Translations under genes and position numbers: made by a program | Part shown: piece after piece, positions 62,069 through 64,000 of the stretch | Layout: every line of letters starts with the position of its first letter | Position numbering within the stretch: position 1 is the first letter of the stretch | DNA from: Nocardioides exalbidus | GTDB lineage: Bacteria > Actinomycetota > Actinomycetes > Propionibacteriales > Nocardioidaceae | NCBI RefSeq assembly: GCF_900105585.1 | Contig: NZ_FNRT01000002.1 | Span: 992,001-1,056,000, forward strand | Reading direction: 5' to 3' | DNA length: 64,000 bases | Notes under the pieces: generated by a model | Database searches by the model: none | Seen by the model: only the letters and a program-made list of their open reading frames with translations | Told to the model about the DNA's origin: nothing

Positions 62069-62959
62069 TCACCCCGGGAACAGTCGCGGGACGTCGGTGG
62101 CGCTGGAGGTGAAGTGGGGCGGCCGCTTCTCGAGGAAGGCCGCGACGCCCTCCTTCCCGTCGCCGATCGAGGAGTAGAACATCGCCAGCGAGTCGGACAG
62201 GTGCGCCTCGAGCGGGCTCGCCGCCGCGACGTTGCGGTAGAGCAGGCTCTTGGCCATCGCCAGCGCGGCGGGCGAGCGGTCCACCACGAACGAGCGGGCG
62301 AGCTCCTGCGCGGTCACCACGAGCTCCAAGGGCTCGTGCAGCGAGCGCACCAGACCGCCCTCGAGCGCAGCCCCGGCGGTCAGGATCTCGGCGGAGTAGA
62401 CCCACTCCAGCGCCTGCTGGAGCCCGACGAGGCGGGGCAGGAACCACGACGAGCACGCCTCGGGCACGATCCCGAGCCGACCGAAGACGAAGCCGATGCG
62501 GGCCGTCGTGGCGGCCAGCCGGAGGTCCATGCCGAGGGTCATCGTCGCGCCGATGCCGACCGCGGCGCCGTTGATCGCGGCGATCACCGGCTTCGGCAGG
62601 GCGTGGATCGCGAGGGTGACCCGGCCGCCCGTGTCGCGGATCCCGTCGGCGTACGCCGGGTCGTCGAAGCGCTCGCGCAGGCTCTCGGGCGTGGGCGCCA
62701 GCGACTCGTCCAGGCCGAAGACGTTGCCCTCGGCGGACAGGTCCATCCCCGCGCAGAAGGCTCGCCCGCGACCCGTGACCACGACGGCACGCACGTCGTC
62801 GTGCCGCGCGTCGACGAGGAAGAACTCCTCCAGCTCGCGCGCCATCGTGAGGTCGAAGGCGTTGAGGGCGTCGGGGCGGTCGAGGGTCAGCGTGCAGACC
62901 CCGTCGGCGTCGAGGTCGATCGCGAGGGTCTCGAAGCGGCGTGGGGACATGCCGGGCAC
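62069..62959 (-). CDS. Enoyl-CoA hydratase/isomerase family protein
   Basis: A 296-residue crotonase-fold enzyme. GRGRAFCAGMDLSAEG is the first oxyanion-hole block, and AAINGAAVGIGATMTLGMD contains the second. The Glu in RLGIVPEACSSW aligns with a catalytic acid of hydratases; the first catalytic Glu position is not clear. Possible in-frame starts at 62959 and 62950 (MPGMSPRRF). It may act in fatty-acid or aromatic beta-oxidation. Confidence 0.93.
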   Translation of the reverse strand: MPGMSPRRFETLAIDLDADGVCTLTLDRPDALNAFDLTMARELEEFFLVDARHDDVRAVVVTGRGRAFCAGMDLSAEGNVFGLDESLAPTPESLRERFDDPAYADGIRDTGGRVTLAIHALPKPVIAAINGAAVGIGATMTLGMDLRLAATTARIGFVFGRLGIVPEACSSWFLPRLVGLQQALEWVYSAEILTAGAALEGGLVRSLHEPLELVVTAQELARSFVVDRSPAALAMAKSLLYRNVAAASPLEAHLSDSLAMFYSSIGDGKEGVAAFLEKRPPHFTSSATDVPRLFPG

Positions 62960-62980
62960 GATAGCGACGGCGTCCCGGGG

Positions 62981-63640
62981 TCAGTCCCCGACCAGCCCGT
63001 GCTCGTGGGCGAAGACCACGATCTGCACCCGGTCGCGGAGCGAGAGCTTGCGCAGCACCGAGCCGACGTGGGTCTTGACCGTCGACTCGGAGGCGAAGAT
63101 CAGCCCGGCGATCTCGGTGTTGGACAGACCGCGCGCGACGGCGGAGAAGACCTCGCGCTCCTTGTCGGTCAGGGAGAGGTACGCCGACGGCGCAGGGGCG
63201 CGCGCGACGAACTGGCCCTGCAGGAGGAGGGACAGGTCGGCGGGGGCGAGCACCGCGTTGCCGGCGTGGACCGTGCGGATCGCGTCGCGCAGCATCACCG
63301 GCGTGGTGTCCTTGAGGAGGAACCCGCTGGCGCCGTAGCGGATGGCGGTGGCCGCGCGGTCGTCGAGGTTGAAGGTGGTCAGCACCACGACCCGCAGCGG
63401 GCGCTCCCGGCGGGAGACCCGGTCGGGCATGAAGAGCTGGCGCGTCGCCTCGACGCCGTCCATCTCGGGCATCCGGATGTCCATCAGCACCACGTCGGGC
63501 TGGAGCTCGTCGCACACGGCGACGGCCTCGAAGCCGTCGCCGGCCACGCCGACGACCTCCATCTCGTCCTGGGCGTCGACGATCACCCGGACGCCCTCGC
63601 GGAAGAGCTCCTGGTCGTCGACCAGCACGACCCGGATCAC
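62981..63640 (-). CDS. NarL/LuxR-type response regulator
   Basis: 219 residues. A receiver domain with VIRVVLVDDQELFREG (acidic pocket), VLMDIRMPEMDG (phospho-Asp), VVLTTFN (Thr) and FLLKDT (Lys). A C-terminal LuxR HTH has LTDKEREVFSAVARGLSNTE and ESTVKTHVGSVLRKLSLRD. GTG 63640 overlaps the histidine-kinase stop (GTGA), so the pair is coupled. Its targets are unknown. Confidence 0.94.
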   Translation of the reverse strand: MIRVVLVDDQELFREGVRVIVDAQDEMEVVGVAGDGFEAVAVCDELQPDVVLMDIRMPEMDGVEATRQLFMPDRVSRRERPLRVVVLTTFNLDDRAATAIRYGASGFLLKDTTPVMLRDAIRTVHAGNAVLAPADLSLLLQGQFVARAPAPSAYLSLTDKEREVFSAVARGLSNTEIAGLIFASESTVKTHVGSVLRKLSLRDRVQIVVFAHEHGLVGD

Positions 63641-64000
63641 GCGCCGCCCCGCACGGGCACCCACGCGGTGGACGTGAACGTCGTCCGGCCCGCCTCGTCG
63701 CGACGTCGTACGTCGAGCCGTCCCCCGACCGCCTCGAGCCGCCGGCGCATCCCGTCGACGCCCTGGCCGGGCGCCTGGGCCGGGCTCGCCACCGGGACGG
63801 GTGCGGTCGCGTCGGAGGACACCGAACGCATCGGCTGGGTGACGTCGGGCGCGGGCTCGCCGCCCACCACGTTGCGGACCTCGATGCGCAGCTCGCCCTC
63901 CCAGTGGCGTTCGACGGTGACCGGGGCGTCCCGGCGCCCGTGCTTGATGGCGTTGGTCAGCATCTCCTGCAGGACACGGTAGGCGACCGTCTCGAGCTCG
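63637..64000 (-). CDS. Sensor histidine kinase, C-terminal part (truncated by window edge)
   Basis: The visible 120 residues are the HATPase_c domain of a NarX/DesK-type kinase: LQEMLTNAIKHGRRDAPVTV is the N box, and GQGVDGMRRRLEAVGGRLDV the G box. An unusually long, low-complexity loop (about 30 residues) lies between them. The sensor and dimerisation domains extend beyond base 64000. It is partnered with the overlapping response regulator. Confidence 0.9.
   Translation of the reverse strand, partial: ELETVAYRVLQEMLTNAIKHGRRDAPVTVERHWEGELRIEVRNVVGGEPAPDVTQPMRSVSSDATAPVPVASPAQAPGQGVDGMRRRLEAVGGRLDVRRRDEAGRTTFTSTAWVPVRGGA

Overview
The window is very GC-rich (roughly 70 percent or more by eye), densely coded, and uses many GTG starts and 4-base start/stop overlaps. 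Several features point to a high-GC actinobacterium: a dnaK-grpE-dnaJ-hspR cluster with a HAIR operator, two mycothiol-type DinB/maleylpyruvate-isomerase-fold proteins, CbtAB cobalt uptake under a B12 riboswitch, and an actinobacterial hut arrangement with an allantoate-amidohydrolase-like gene. A Nocardioides-like member of the Nocardioidaceae is the best guess. No rRNA, tRNA, CRISPR array, IS element or phage gene was seen.

Layout. Bases 1-7029 hold a gene end, a 1313-residue secreted protein, an acyl-CoA dehydrogenase of the glutaryl-CoA dehydrogenase/ACX4 type, a GtrA-like membrane protein and a phosphatidylcholine synthase. Bases 7101-20755 are a cobalamin (B12) region. cobL lies divergent from a riboswitch-led operon (fused ChlI/ChlD chelatase, bluB, cobO, cobB, cobC). 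A second riboswitch leads cbtB, cbtA and a frameshifted cobD. cobK and cobQ lie further on, after a sigma factor/membrane protein pair and a general-stress-type protein. Together they cover late corrin-ring steps, adenosylation, amidation, lower-ligand synthesis and cobalt import. Early methyltransferases, cobN and the nucleotide-loop genes are not in the window.

Bases 20837-29034 are accessory: a GH16-like secreted protein, a Cys-cluster/pentapeptide fusion, an acyltransferase, a retron-type reverse transcriptase and a large secreted Ig-repeat protein. Directly upstream of the reverse transcriptase is a 171-bp structured segment bounded by perfect 12-bp inverted repeats, the layout expected for a retron msr-msd RNA. 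This is the strongest candidate for an undescribed system. Bases 29156-33510 are the heat-shock operon with its operator.

Bases 33603-49485 carry a Dabb protein, an acetyltransferase, an SGNH hydrolase, and two secreted metallopeptidases (M4 and M28) that share a C-terminal module. There follow a small GIY-YIG nuclease with a palindromic element at each flank, an M3 peptidase, an aldo/keto reductase, two transport/membrane genes, a P-loop protein, a type-VII-secretion-like pair and two further proteins. The same palindromic element family also sits in frame inside cobB.

Bases 49555-56547 hold a large ATP-binding LuxR regulator preceded by a 38-codon ORF, then a histidine-utilisation operon (allantoate amidohydrolase-like, hutF, hutI). 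Bases 56883-64000 hold a nitroreductase/M20 peptidase/MFS operon, two DinB-fold proteins, a PspC protein, an enoyl-CoA hydratase and a two-component system cut by the window edge.
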